A stretch of DNA of 41,457 nucleotides from Nitrospirota bacterium (GCA_029261165.1 JAJDBV010000077.1:1-41457), one strand, 5' to 3'; shown: positions 27,482-36,277, numbered from the stretch's first letter. Made by a program: numbers and translations. Notes: generated by a model from the sequence alone, not told the origin.

Positions 27482-27657
27482 GCTCGTAATTTCGAAAGGC
27501 AATTTTCCAGGTCATTTCCCCGCTAGCGAGCGTAACCGCCGTTTTTCGCTGGGGGCGTTCGGCCCCTCGGTGCAAATACTCGAAACTTTTTGAAATCGTG
27601 ATAAAAAGGAACAATAGATTGCGGTCTAGAGGGAAACCGGCTTATAGCAACCCATGT

Positions 27658-27969
27658 TTACGTGTCGACATTCATCGGGGTACGTTTTTGGAAACGGCTC
27701 CTTTCAAGAGTCAAGGCTTTATTTAATTGTTGTGTGCAAATCTCTGAGCACGTGGCGAACATCAGGTGAAAACCTTCAGTGAAAGCCTGAGAACGCTTAT
27801 TGAGAATTGCACCGTAAATGGATCGGCCAGACTTGGGGAGCGGAATTTCATGAAAAGTTTCACTGGATGGGATCGTCTCTGAGTAACTGGATCCAATTCC
27901 ATAAATCGTTGCACTTAGCGGCTGTTTGCACCAGCAGCATTCGCCAGAAATTTGTTCCTCTTTTTTCAT
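27658..27969 (-). CDS. Small Cys-rich putative zinc-binding protein
   Basis: This 103-residue protein starts M-K-K-E-E-Q-I-S-G and carries an N-terminal C-C-W-C and a second pair near the end (F-A-T-C-S-E-I-C), a spacing like treble-clef or MYM-type zinc fingers. I recognise no exact family. AGGAG lies about 12 bases before the ATG at 27969, a weak fit. The opposite strand holds no credible gene here. It is transcribed away from the acyl-CoA dehydrogenase gene, across a gap of about 450 bp. Whether it is functional is uncertain. Confidence 0.55.
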   Translation of the reverse strand: MKKEEQISGECCWCKQPLSATIYGIGSSYSETIPSSETFHEIPLPKSGRSIYGAILNKRSQAFTEGFHLMFATCSEICTQQLNKALTLERSRFQKRTPMNVDT

Positions 27970-28420
27970 TCGGTTTAAGTTCTCCTACTTGAAGATTTAA
28001 AGGGAGATGCCTTTTCTGTTGGTTCCCGGAGTCAAAACGGTCCGGCTTTCTGGACAGCGACGGGACTCCGTCGCCTAGTTATATCATTAATAGATTCATA
28101 TTTAAAAATACATTCTTCGTAACCGCTTCGAAACCCCGCGTTCCTCGAATCGGGATTTTTATCTGGGGTGAAAGTCTTGCCTCATTATGAGGTTATCATT
28201 CCTTCAGGCGGAAGAACCAACATCCCAAAGGGGATTTCCTGCTCTGGGCGAGGCCTTTTCCCGCTAATTCTCAGCAGATTAAAGCTTTCCCTCTTTTCAT
28301 CATATGGTAAACTTGTATAGGTGAACTTCCGCCGCCCGAAAAGCAGGAGTGTTCAAAGTTATTAGCGCGACTTATGTCAGATTAAGGAACCCTAAGTCCA
28401 CATCAGATTAAAGGAAAACC
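27970..28420. other. Divergent intergenic region upstream of the FadE gene
   Basis: These 451 bases have no supported gene. They contain two adjacent hairpins, GTCC...GGAC at 28040-28055 and the perfect stem GCGACGG-GACT-CCGTCGC at 28057-28074. Three copies of a CAGATTAA-type direct repeat lie toward the FadE start, two of them just before it (about 28378-28415). No clear sigma-70 promoter was found for either flanking gene. Confidence 0.5.
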
Positions 28421-30661
28421 ATGGTTTTTACCACATTGCGAAGAAATATCCTGACTCGGCCTATTTTTCGATGGGCCCAAAAGGCGTTGCCGAGCCTTTC
28501 TGAAACAGAAAAGGAAGCCTTGGATGCAGGCGATGTCTGGTGGGATGCGGAGTTATTCACCGGCAATCCGGATTGGCAAAAACTTCTTGATACCCCCACG
28601 GCAAAACTGTCTAAAAAAGAGCAGGAATTTCTAAAGGGTCCTGTCGAAGAACTGTGTGGCATGCTGGATGAGTGGCAAATCAATCATGAGCTTCACGGTC
28701 TGTCGGAAGGCGTTTGGGATTTTCTTCGCAAAAATAGATTTTTTGCCATGATCATTCCTGAAGCGTTTGGCGGACTGGAATTTTCCGCTTATGCCCACTC
28801 GGAAGTTATTCGAAAAATCGGCAGCCGATCCCTTGTCGCTGCTGTTACCGTGATGGTGCCGAATTCATTGGGCCCCGGCGAACTCCTGATCCAATTCGGG
28901 ACAAAAGAGCAGCAGGATTACTGGTTGCCGCGCCTTGCCAAAGGGGAAGAGATTCCTTGTTTTGGGCTCACCAGTCCGAAAGCCGGTTCAGATGCCGCAT
29001 CAATGCTTGACAACGGTATTATCTGTAAAAGTACATTTAAGGGGAAGGAGGTGACAGGCCTTCGCCTGAACTGGCACAAGCGCTACATCACATTGGGGCC
29101 TGTCGCCACAGTAATGGGTCTGGCTTTTAAGCTTTTTGACCCTGATCATATTCTTGGCGATCGCGACGACCTCGGAATTACAGTTGCGCTTGTTCCCACT
29201 GAGATGAAAGGGATTGAGATCGGTCGCCGACATTTGCCTGCAGGCCAGATGTTTCAGGTTGGACCCAATTGGGGTAAGGATGTTTTTATCCCGATGGATT
29301 ATATTATTGGCGGAGAAGCGCAAATCGGAAAAGGCTGGAAAATGTTGATGACGGCGCTCGCGGCAGGGCGGGGCGTATCACTGCCTTCACTTTCAGCGTC
29401 CAATACCGCCTTTTCCGCGCGCACGACCGGGGCTTACGCCCGTATCCGAGAGCAGTTTGGTATCCCCATTGGGAAATTTGGAGGCGTACAGACGCTCCTG
29501 GGCAGAATGGCCGCGAATGCCTATTTGGTCGATGCAGCGCGAAAACTCACCTGCGCCGGTCTGGACGAAGGATACAAACTTGCCGTTATTTCCGCCATCA
29601 TGAAAGCACATGCAACCTCCAGGATGCGGAGCTCCGTTATTGATGCGATGGACGTGCATGCCGGTAAGGCGGTGATCGATGGTCCATCAAATTATCTCAG
29701 TCAACTGTACAAAGCACTGCCTGTTGCCATTACGGTAGAAGGGGCGAATATTTTAACGCGTAGCATGATGATTTTCGGACAGGGCGCCATTCGCTGCCAC
29801 CCCTGGTTGCTGAAGGAAATGTGTGCCTTGGAGGAAAAAGACAAGGGCAAGGCTCTGGCCGATTTCGATAAAGTCTTATGGGGTCACATCGGGCATGGCT
29901 TCAAAACACTGGGCCGGGCGTGGTTATGGTGCTGGAGCAAGGCATTGATTGTGCCTGCTCCATCCGTTCCGGATAAAGTGCGTCCCTATTATAAAAATCT
30001 GAGCCGCTATGCGGCTGCATTTGCCCTGCTGTCGGATGTCGCTTTCTTGACTCTGGGCGGCACCTTGAAAAGAAGAGAAATGCTCTCGGGCCGACTCGGC
30101 GATATTCTCTCAGAACTTTATCTGCTCTCTGCGGTTTTAAAGCGCTGGGAAGATGATGGACATAAAGAAGACGATCTGCCACTGGTGGCCTATTGTATGC
30201 GGGACGGCTTTACAAAAATAGAAGAACGGATTGCCGCCATATTAAGAAATTTCCCGAGCAGGCCTTTTGCCTGGTTCGTTCAACTGATCATGCAGCCTTT
30301 TGGTCCCCGTCATTACGGCCCGTCCGATGCCTTGATTAAAGCGTGTGCAGATTTATTGCTGGTACCGTCGGAAGGTCGAGACCGGTTGAGCATGGGCCTA
30401 TATTTTGGCAATGAGGGCGACCCAGTCCATACACTTGAAAAAGCCTTCGAATTGATACAGGAAACAAAACCGCTGCGGGAAAAAATGAAGAAGGCCAATA
30501 TGGATGACATCGAAGAAGCACGACAGAATGGCGTTCTAACAGAAAATGAAACCGAAAAGTTGAAAGAAACAAATGAGCTTATAGAAAAGATAATTGCTGT
30601 TGACGATTTTGCACCTGAAGAACTGCTTGGGCTCAAAGGGACGCAACATGGGCCGGAGTGA
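28421..30661 (+). CDS. fadE: FadE-type acyl-CoA dehydrogenase
   Basis: This enzyme catalyses the first step of fatty-acid beta-oxidation, making trans-2-enoyl-CoA with FAD. The 746 residues align along their length with E. coli FadE from its soluble part onward: R-F-F-A-M-I-I, G-G-L-E-F-S-A-Y-A, S-L-G-P-G-E-L-L, K-R-Y-I-T-L, and the strongly conserved E-G-A-N-I-L-T-R-S-M-M-I-F-G-Q-G. The membrane-spanning N-terminus of E. coli FadE (814 aa) is absent. AAAGGA lies six bases before ATG 28421. No other beta-oxidation genes are adjacent; only a convergent FabH-type gene follows. The close match to gammaproteobacterial FadE may indicate transfer. Confidence 0.95.
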   Translation: MVFTTLRRNILTRPIFRWAQKALPSLSETEKEALDAGDVWWDAELFTGNPDWQKLLDTPTAKLSKKEQEFLKGPVEELCGMLDEWQINHELHGLSEGVWDFLRKNRFFAMIIPEAFGGLEFSAYAHSEVIRKIGSRSLVAAVTVMVPNSLGPGELLIQFGTKEQQDYWLPRLAKGEEIPCFGLTSPKAGSDAASMLDNGIICKSTFKGKEVTGLRLNWHKRYITLGPVATVMGLAFKLFDPDHILGDRDDLGITVALVPTEMKGIEIGRRHLPAGQMFQVGPNWGKDVFIPMDYIIGGEAQIGKGWKMLMTALAAGRGVSLPSLSASNTAFSARTTGAYARIREQFGIPIGKFGGVQTLLGRMAANAYLVDAARKLTCAGLDEGYKLAVISAIMKAHATSRMRSSVIDAMDVHAGKAVIDGPSNYLSQLYKALPVAITVEGANILTRSMMIFGQGAIRCHPWLLKEMCALEEKDKGKALADFDKVLWGHIGHGFKTLGRAWLWCWSKALIVPAPSVPDKVRPYYKNLSRYAAAFALLSDVAFLTLGGTLKRREMLSGRLGDILSELYLLSAVLKRWEDDGHKEDDLPLVAYCMRDGFTKIEERIAAILRNFPSRPFAWFVQLIMQPFGPRHYGPSDALIKACADLLLVPSEGRDRLSMGLYFGNEGDPVHTLEKAFELIQETKPLREKMKKANMDDIEEARQNGVLTENETEKLKETNELIEKIIAVDDFAPEELLGLKGTQHGPE

Positions 30662-30756
30662 GACTGAATGAGATAAAACAAAAAACCATCCCGTTTATCC
30701 CGTCTACGGTGACAGGACCCCTCTTATTGGTTTGATCTAGGTAATTACAGAAGAAC

Positions 30757-31728
30757 CTACCAATCCAGCAAGGCAATTCCCCAGGTCATTCCTCCCCCAA
30801 AAGCGCAGAGAACCAACTTATCCCCGCTCTTTAACCGTCCTTGACGTACTGCACTGTCCAAGGCTACCGGAAGAGAAGAAGAAGAGGTATTCCCAAACCG
30901 GGGAATGGTGATCTCGGTTTTATTCATGGGGATTTTCTTTCTTTTAAGAAGGGCTTCCAGAATTCTTAAATTGGCCTGATGAAAAATAAAAAAGTCGATG
31001 TCTGATAGGGGGAGTGCGCACTCCTCGGAAAGACTTGTCAGCGCCGACTCCATTTTTTTGACTGCCATCCGGAAGAGCACTTTTCCCTCCATTTTCATGG
31101 TGTGCAATCCCTGATGAAGCGAATCATGTGTTGCGGGTTGACGTGAGCCTCCGGCAGGTAGTTGGATCAGTTGATGCCTTGATCCGTCAGAAAAGAGTCG
31201 AATGGTACGGATTCCCTCTTGGCCGGGCGACAAGACGACTGCGCCGGCGCCGTCACCAAATAAGATAGATGTCGAGGGATCATCCAGGTCTAGAAAGGGG
31301 GATTTTACCTCGGTGGAGATAATCAGCACATGACTGGCTGAACCCGTTTGGATCGCGTTATTTCCTAAGGACAAAGCGTAGAGAAAGCCGGTGCAGGAGG
31401 CATTGATATCGAAGGCCGGGATGGGCCTGGCAGAGAGGTCTCTCTGGACCAGGCAGGCAGTTGATGGGAAGAACATGTTGGGTGATGTTGTCGAAACGAT
31501 AATCAGGTCGATTTGGTCTATGGGGCAGGCGGCCGCTTCGAGCGCCGATTTTGCTGCGTTCACGGCAAGCGTCGCAGCGGTTTCCCCTTCTCCGACCCAG
31601 TACCGAGTGTGTATCCCGGTAAGCTTAACGATTTCCTCTTTACTCAGTCCAAGCCGCTTAGAAAGCTCGGCGTTTGATACGGCCCGCTTCGGAAAGGCAA
31701 CTCCGGTTCCTGAAATTCTTGTTCGCAT
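30757..31728 (-). CDS. fabH: 3-oxoacyl-ACP synthase III (FabH)
   Basis: This enzyme condenses acetyl-CoA or another acyl-CoA with malonyl-ACP to start fatty-acid synthesis. The 323 residues carry the full triad: Cys112 (N-A-S-C-T-G-F), His250 (F-H-Q-A-N) and Asn280 (F-G-N-T-S-S), with Cys112 at the E. coli FabH number. ATG 31728 gives the family-typical N-terminus M-R-T-R-I-S-G-T-G. The longer frame to 31767 runs through the promoter. The promoter places the transcript start within about three bases of this ATG and there is no ribosome binding site, so the mRNA looks leaderless. No other fab genes are nearby; it converges on fadE. Confidence 0.9.
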   Translation of the reverse strand: MRTRISGTGVAFPKRAVSNAELSKRLGLSKEEIVKLTGIHTRYWVGEGETAATLAVNAAKSALEAAACPIDQIDLIIVSTTSPNMFFPSTACLVQRDLSARPIPAFDINASCTGFLYALSLGNNAIQTGSASHVLIISTEVKSPFLDLDDPSTSILFGDGAGAVVLSPGQEGIRTIRLFSDGSRHQLIQLPAGGSRQPATHDSLHQGLHTMKMEGKVLFRMAVKKMESALTSLSEECALPLSDIDFFIFHQANLRILEALLKRKKIPMNKTEITIPRFGNTSSSSLPVALDSAVRQGRLKSGDKLVLCAFGGGMTWGIALLDW

Positions 31729-31737
31729 CGTGGGAAA

Positions 31738-31767
31738 AGTATAGGTAAACTCCAATAATGATGTCAA
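31738..31767 (-). promoter_or_regulatory. Sigma-70-like promoter of fabH
   Basis: Read on the minus strand, perfect TTGACA (31762-31767), an 18-base spacer and TATACT (31738-31743). The -10 box ends nine bases before the fabH ATG, so transcription should start about one to three bases before it. Confidence 0.8.
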
Positions 31768-31816
31768 ATATTACGGGATGCTCAAAACCCGGGATTAGGG
31801 CCAGTGGCCGGCTTTC

Positions 31817-31846
31817 TTGACACTCTTTTTCTTCATCTGCTAGGAT
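31817..31846 (+). promoter_or_regulatory. Sigma-70-like promoter of the second M16 operon
   Basis: Perfect TTGACA (31817-31822), an 18-base spacer and TAGGAT (31841-31846). The expected start is near 31853, about 26 bases before the GTG start of the first M16 gene. It diverges from the fabH promoter. Confidence 0.65.
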
Positions 31847-31878
31847 AAATTCCCTGGTTTGTATTATGTGGATTTGCC

Positions 31879-33249
31879 GTGCGTGTTAAGCTGAAACCTA
31901 TCAATCGCTTCTCATATTTGCTTGTACTCCTCTCTGTTTTATGGGGCTTTATCCCGAAGCTTGGGGCCAGCCAGGTCCAGAAATTTCAATTGGACAATGG
32001 TTTGACCGTGATTCTCCTGGAGGAGCATAAGGCCCCGGTGGTCACCTTCCAGATCTGGTACAAGGTGGGTTCCCGGAATGAAACGAACGGAAAAACCGGC
32101 CTTTCTCATCTCACAGAACATATGATGTTCAAGGGGACCACCCAGGTCGGGAAGGGGGAATTTTCTCGAATCGTCGCAAAGAACGGCGGGACGGAGAACG
32201 CTTTTACCGGAAACGATTACACGGCCTATTTTGAGAATTTTTCTGCCGATCGCATCGCGCTTTCCCTCAAGCTGGAGTCCGACCGGATGCAGAACCTGCT
32301 GATCGATGAGAAAGAATTCCAAATGGAACGCGCCGTTGTAAAGGAGGAACGGCGGACACGCACGGATGACGACCCCTATTCCTATCTGATTGAAAGTCTC
32401 TACGCCATTTCGTTTTTAGTCCATCCCTACCATTTTCCCGTGATTGGCTGGATGAGCGACCTCGATGCCCTGGTTCGGGACGATGTTGTTCACTTCTACA
32501 AACGGTATTATGTCCCCAATAATGCAACCATCGTTATGGTGGGGGATTTTCAGTCGGAGCGAGTCATCGAGAAAATTCGGGAGGCGTTCGGAAAGATCTC
32601 AAAAGGTCCCGATCCGCCGCAGGCGGTTTCACAGGAGCCAACTCAGCAAGGCGAGCGGCGGATTGTTGTGAAACGTGAGGCGCAGCTTCCTTTTGTCTTC
32701 ATCGGTTTCCATACCCCGAACCACCAGAGTCCGGATACCTACGCCCTGACGGTTCTCTCTAATATTCTTTCATCCGGTAAGAGTTCCCGTCTCTACCGAA
32801 GCCTTGTCTACCAGCAACAGATCGCGCTTGAGGCCGGTGGATATTATGACGGACTGACGACGGACCCGGAGCTTTTTTATCTTTACGCAACGGCCCAGTC
32901 TGGTAAAAAACCAGAGGCAGTGGAGAAGGCACTCAAGGATGAAATTGTGCGGCTTCAAAAAGATCTTGTTTCGGAATCTGAATTGAAGAAGGTGAAGAAC
33001 CAGATTGAGGCGGAATATATTATGGGTTCTGATTCTAATTTTTTCAGGGCGATGCAGATCGGAACGGCTGAAACGGTTGGTGCCGGTTATCAGTATGTCC
33101 TGGACTATGTTGACAACATTCGGAAAGTGACCTCAGGCGATGTCCGACGGATTGCCCAGAAATACCTCAAGGGAGATGCCCGAAGTGTTGGGATTCTCTT
33201 GCCCTTGAACTCTAAAATCCCTGCTGCGGATTCGGAAGAAGGATCTTGA
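31879..33249 (+). CDS. M16 zinc peptidase, catalytic subunit (pair 2)
   Basis: This secreted M16 metallopeptidase of 456 residues has an N-terminal signal sequence (to about L-G-A-S). The inverted motif is H77-L-T-E80-H81, and the third ligand glutamate falls in M-E-R-A-V-V-K-E-E (149-157), with the usual spacing of about 76 residues. It lacks the long insertion of the first-pair catalytic subunit. The start is GTG 31879 with only a weak ribosome binding site. The stop TGA overlaps the ATG of the degenerate partner by one base (TGATG). The expected role is periplasmic peptide degradation. Confidence 0.92.
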   Translation: MRVKLKPINRFSYLLVLLSVLWGFIPKLGASQVQKFQLDNGLTVILLEEHKAPVVTFQIWYKVGSRNETNGKTGLSHLTEHMMFKGTTQVGKGEFSRIVAKNGGTENAFTGNDYTAYFENFSADRIALSLKLESDRMQNLLIDEKEFQMERAVVKEERRTRTDDDPYSYLIESLYAISFLVHPYHFPVIGWMSDLDALVRDDVVHFYKRYYVPNNATIVMVGDFQSERVIEKIREAFGKISKGPDPPQAVSQEPTQQGERRIVVKREAQLPFVFIGFHTPNHQSPDTYALTVLSNILSSGKSSRLYRSLVYQQQIALEAGGYYDGLTTDPELFYLYATAQSGKKPEAVEKALKDEIVRLQKDLVSESELKKVKNQIEAEYIMGSDSNFFRAMQIGTAETVGAGYQYVLDYVDNIRKVTSGDVRRIAQKYLKGDARSVGILLPLNSKIPAADSEEGS

Positions 33250-34619
33250 TGTACACTTGGAAAAAACATTTCTTTCCTGGTCTTTTCTACCTCTTGATCC
33301 TTCAATTTTTATTGTCTTTTTCTTTCGGCGATGAAGCCATGGGCGCTGAGCTGAAACCGATTCGAGTGGTGACCCCAAATGGGATGACCCTGCTCGTTGT
33401 GGCGCAGCACTCACTTCCGATCGTGAGTGTGGAGGTTCTTGTCCAGTCTGGATCTCTTTATGATCCGGCCGGGAAGCCCGGCCTGTCCAACCTCACCGCC
33501 GGTCTCCTGGATGAGGGAACGGCGGGACGAAGTGCCCTGGAAATTACTGATGCGCTTGCTGCCGTCGGGGCACGTCTTTCCGTCCGGGCCAGCTACGACT
33601 ATGTCACGGCGGGCTTAAGGGTCTTGAAAAAAGATGTCGAGACCGGTTTTGACCTTCTTTCCGACATCCTCGTCCATCCGGTCTTTGATTCCAGCGAGTT
33701 TAAACGGGTTCGGACTATCATCCTTGGCGAAATCCAGGCTGAAAAAGATCAACCTCATGCGATTGCCAGACAGGCCTTTCGTAAGATAACCTTTGGCAGC
33801 CATCCTTATTACCATCCGGTCAAGGGATTTGAGGAGAGTCTTCCGGAGATTAAACAGGCCGACCTTGTTTCATTCCATCGCAAACATTATCGTCCGAATA
33901 ACGCCATTATTTCGATCGTTGGGGATGTCACGCTGCAGGAGGCGGAGGTCCTGGTTCAAAAATATTTCGGAAAATGGAAAAAGGGGACGCTTGACCCTCC
34001 GAAAATTGAGCCGGCCCATGCGCTTCGATCAAAAAAAGTTAGGAAGATTGAAAAGGATCTGAGTCAGGCGACCGTAATTTTGGGTCATGTCGGCATCAAA
34101 CGCACAAATCCCGACTATTACGCCGTCCGTGTGATGAATTACATCCTGGGAGGCGGCGGTTTTTCTTCACGCATGATGCGTGAGATTCGTGATAATCAAG
34201 GGCTGGTCTATTCGATCTATTCCAGTTTTTCAGGGAATCAGGATCCAGGCCCGTTTTCTGTGACCTTTCAGACAGAAAATGGCAATGCCCGCAAGGCTAT
34301 TGAGGGGATTCTGTTGGAAATCAATCGGATTCGAGAAGAAGATGTGAGCAAGGAGGAACTTTCCGAAGCAAAGGCCTACCTGGTGGGAAGTTTTCCCCTC
34401 CGGATGGATACGACACGGAAGGTGGCGTCGCTCCTTCCACAAATCGAATTCCACAACCTGGGCCTTCATTACCTCAAAGAGTATGCAGAATTGATCAACC
34501 GTGTTACGGTAAACGATGTCCGTCGTGTGGCGAAAAAGTACCTCCACCCGGACCATTACGCCCTCGTTCTCGTCGGGAGGCAGAAAGAAATCGGACTGGA
34601 AGGATCGATAGAACAATAG
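33249..34619 (+). CDS. M16 peptidase-like partner lacking the zinc motif (pair 2)
   Basis: This 456-residue M16 fold protein has L-S-N-L-T-A-G-L-L-D-E-G-T where the active partner has H-x-x-E-H, so it should be inactive. A hydrophobic N-terminal segment (F-F-P-G-L-F-Y-L-L-I-L-Q-F-L-L) is a signal peptide, but with no lipobox Cys, unlike the partner in pair 1. The C-terminal G-L-V-Y-S-I-Y-S block is kept. ATG 33249 overlaps the stop of the catalytic gene and has AAGGA upstream. An in-frame TTG one codon earlier also exists. larE follows after eight bases. Confidence 0.92.
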   Translation: MYTWKKHFFPGLFYLLILQFLLSFSFGDEAMGAELKPIRVVTPNGMTLLVVAQHSLPIVSVEVLVQSGSLYDPAGKPGLSNLTAGLLDEGTAGRSALEITDALAAVGARLSVRASYDYVTAGLRVLKKDVETGFDLLSDILVHPVFDSSEFKRVRTIILGEIQAEKDQPHAIARQAFRKITFGSHPYYHPVKGFEESLPEIKQADLVSFHRKHYRPNNAIISIVGDVTLQEAEVLVQKYFGKWKKGTLDPPKIEPAHALRSKKVRKIEKDLSQATVILGHVGIKRTNPDYYAVRVMNYILGGGGFSSRMMREIRDNQGLVYSIYSSFSGNQDPGPFSVTFQTENGNARKAIEGILLEINRIREEDVSKEELSEAKAYLVGSFPLRMDTTRKVASLLPQIEFHNLGLHYLKEYAELINRVTVNDVRRVAKKYLHPDHYALVLVGRQKEIGLEGSIEQ

Positions 34620-34627
34620 GGGAATGT

Positions 34628-35452
34628 ATGGAACTTGATCATGACGATGCCTACAACCGTCTTTACGGGATATTGAAGGAAATGGGCTCCGTCCTGGTGG
34701 CCTATTCGGGAGGTGTTGATTCGACCCTCGTCATGAAGGTCGCTTTTGACGCCCTGGGTCCGGCGGCGGTAGCAGGAACCTCGATCTCTCCCACCCTCGC
34801 GGATTCCCAATTGGAAGAGGCGAAGGCGGTTGCCGCCTCAGTGGGCATTCGGCATCTTTTCGTCCGTTCAGACGAGCTGACCATCCCTGGTTATGCCGAA
34901 AACAATCAAAATAGGTGCTATCTTTGCAAGGATGACCTTTACACACTTCTGTCCAAGATGGCCCGTCAGGAGGCAGTCCGGTTTGTTTCGGACGGCACCA
35001 ACACCGATGACCTTTCCGACACCCGTCCCGGTTTGCGGGCGGCGCGTGAACGCGCCGTACGGAGCCCGCTTGTCGAAGCAGGGTTTGACAAAAAATTGGT
35101 TCGTGCCCTTTCATCCCGCCTAGGCCTCCCAACATGGAACAAACCGGCCTCGCCCTGCCTTTCCTCCCGAATCCCCTATGGAACGAAAATCACCTATGAG
35201 AACCTTGCCCAGATTGAGCGGGCGGAAGAGGTCCTTCGTCGGCTGGGGTTCATCCAGTTTCGTGTCCGGTATCAAGGCGACACGGCGAGGATTGAGATGG
35301 CGATTGAGGAGTTTTCCTCCCTCCTGGACGGCGATCAACGAGACCGTGTTGTTCAGGAAATTCGGGCATGTGGTTTCCGATGGGTCGCCCTGGATCTGGC
35401 CGGTTATCGACAGGGGAGCTTGAATCCTCCAAAAGGACACCTCGTTACGTGA
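34628..35452 (+). CDS. larE: ATP-dependent sulfur transferase LarE
   Basis: This PP-loop enzyme of nickel-pincer nucleotide (NPN) cofactor synthesis inserts sulfur into pyridinium-3,5-dicarboxylate mononucleotide. The 274 residues include the PP-loop A-Y-S-G-G-V-D-S-T (25-33) and Cys177 in P-A-S-P-C-L-S-S-R-I-P-Y-G, equivalent to the sacrificial Cys176 of Lactobacillus LarE. It also has C97 and C100 in R-C-Y-L-C-K, so three cysteines are present. Some LarE proteins use a [4Fe-4S] cluster for non-sacrificial sulfuration; whether this one does is unknown. No larA, larB or larC is in the window, so the enzyme it matures is not identifiable here. Confidence 0.93.
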   Translation: MELDHDDAYNRLYGILKEMGSVLVAYSGGVDSTLVMKVAFDALGPAAVAGTSISPTLADSQLEEAKAVAASVGIRHLFVRSDELTIPGYAENNQNRCYLCKDDLYTLLSKMARQEAVRFVSDGTNTDDLSDTRPGLRAARERAVRSPLVEAGFDKKLVRALSSRLGLPTWNKPASPCLSSRIPYGTKITYENLAQIERAEEVLRRLGFIQFRVRYQGDTARIEMAIEEFSSLLDGDQRDRVVQEIRACGFRWVALDLAGYRQGSLNPPKGHLVT

Positions 35453-35459
35453 CCTCTCC

Positions 35460-36059
35460 ATGAAGAAAAGATATGGTCTTCGACTTTTCCTCCCGGTTTT
35501 TTTTCTCCTTATCAATGTTCATCATCTCTCCGCCAGAATGTGGTCTGCCGATCTCCATGTGACGGTCCTCTCCACCAAGGTCCAGAAAATCGTATTCAGC
35601 GGTAAGTTTTACCAGAAGGAGCTGCAGGTTCGCTTTGAGCCCTCCGGAATGGAAGAGATCGATCTTTTCGATTTTGAGCGTTTGATCGGGACACGTATCT
35701 TCCCGTCGGACCGGATCTATTTTGAAAAACCGCTGACACGTGCCAGAATCTTAAAGGCGATAACTGAGGGATGGATTGTTCCCGCACCGACTCACCGGGA
35801 AGAACGGGTTTTCTTGAGGGAAGGAACGGTCAAAGGACTCAAGGCCCGACTTTACCTCATCATTATTTTGACGAACGGGAAGAAAAACTATTCTCTCCGA
35901 TGGGAGTCCGACGATGAAGAGGGAATTCCGATCAAAGTGATCTATCCCAGTTCAGGCCGTGAAACCATTATCGTTGAATACAACCACATAGAGGTCAAGC
36001 TGATAAACGCCGAGATTTTTCAACCGCCAAAAGATTTTCTGAACCTCAATCCATTTTAG
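35460..36059 (+). CDS. Secreted LolA-like protein, unknown function
   Basis: This 199-residue protein has a signal peptide (M-K-K-R-Y-G-L-R-L-F-L-P-V-F-F-L-L) and a mature part of alternating beta strands. The end, I-E-V-K-L-I-N-A-E-I-F-Q-P-P-K-D-F, resembles the C-terminus of the secreted protein at 20968-21618 (I-T-V-K-K-L-D-P-D-L-F-E-V-P), so I suspect the same lipoprotein-carrier-like fold. It starts seven bases after larE and ends the M16-larE run. The role is unknown. Confidence 0.72.
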   Translation: MKKRYGLRLFLPVFFLLINVHHLSARMWSADLHVTVLSTKVQKIVFSGKFYQKELQVRFEPSGMEEIDLFDFERLIGTRIFPSDRIYFEKPLTRARILKAITEGWIVPAPTHREERVFLREGTVKGLKARLYLIIILTNGKKNYSLRWESDDEEGIPIKVIYPSSGRETIIVEYNHIEVKLINAEIFQPPKDFLNLNPF

Positions 36060-36209
36060 CCAACAATTAATTTCTGATGAAATCGGTCGTGCCTTTGATT
36101 CGAGACACTATTCTAAGTTCGGTCGTGTCCTAATTTCAAGGAGTTTTAAGGAAATCACTTAAGCTCCTGTCCCAATTCCAGGGTTCACTTCTTAGATCCT
36201 TCTTCTGAC

Positions 36210-36238
36210 TTGACAGCATGACCTCTATAATCTAATAT
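36210..36238 (+). promoter_or_regulatory. Promoter of the ArsR operon, overlapped by the operator
   Basis: Perfect TTGACA (36210-36215), a 17-base spacer and TAATAT (36233-36238), a weak -10. The operator begins at the -10 box, so repressor binding would block RNA polymerase. Confidence 0.45.
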
Positions 36239-36260
36239 ATCAATTGATGTTGATATATTA
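36233..36260. promoter_or_regulatory. ArsR-family operator (perfect 11-bp dyad)
   Basis: The arms TAATATATCAA (36233-36243) and TTGATATATTA (36250-36260) are perfect inverted repeats separated by six bases, ending 17 bases before the regulator's ATG. The form and position are typical of ArsR/SmtB operators (AT-rich imperfect 12-2-12-like sites), so autoregulation is very likely. Confidence 0.85.
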
Positions 36261-36277
36261 ATAAATCTGGAAATGCG

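Noticed and set aside
27482-27657. Candidate ncRNA or coding remnant after the diguanylate cyclase
   Set aside because: A GC-rich hairpin is present but no T-tract, consensus structure or supported ORF was found.
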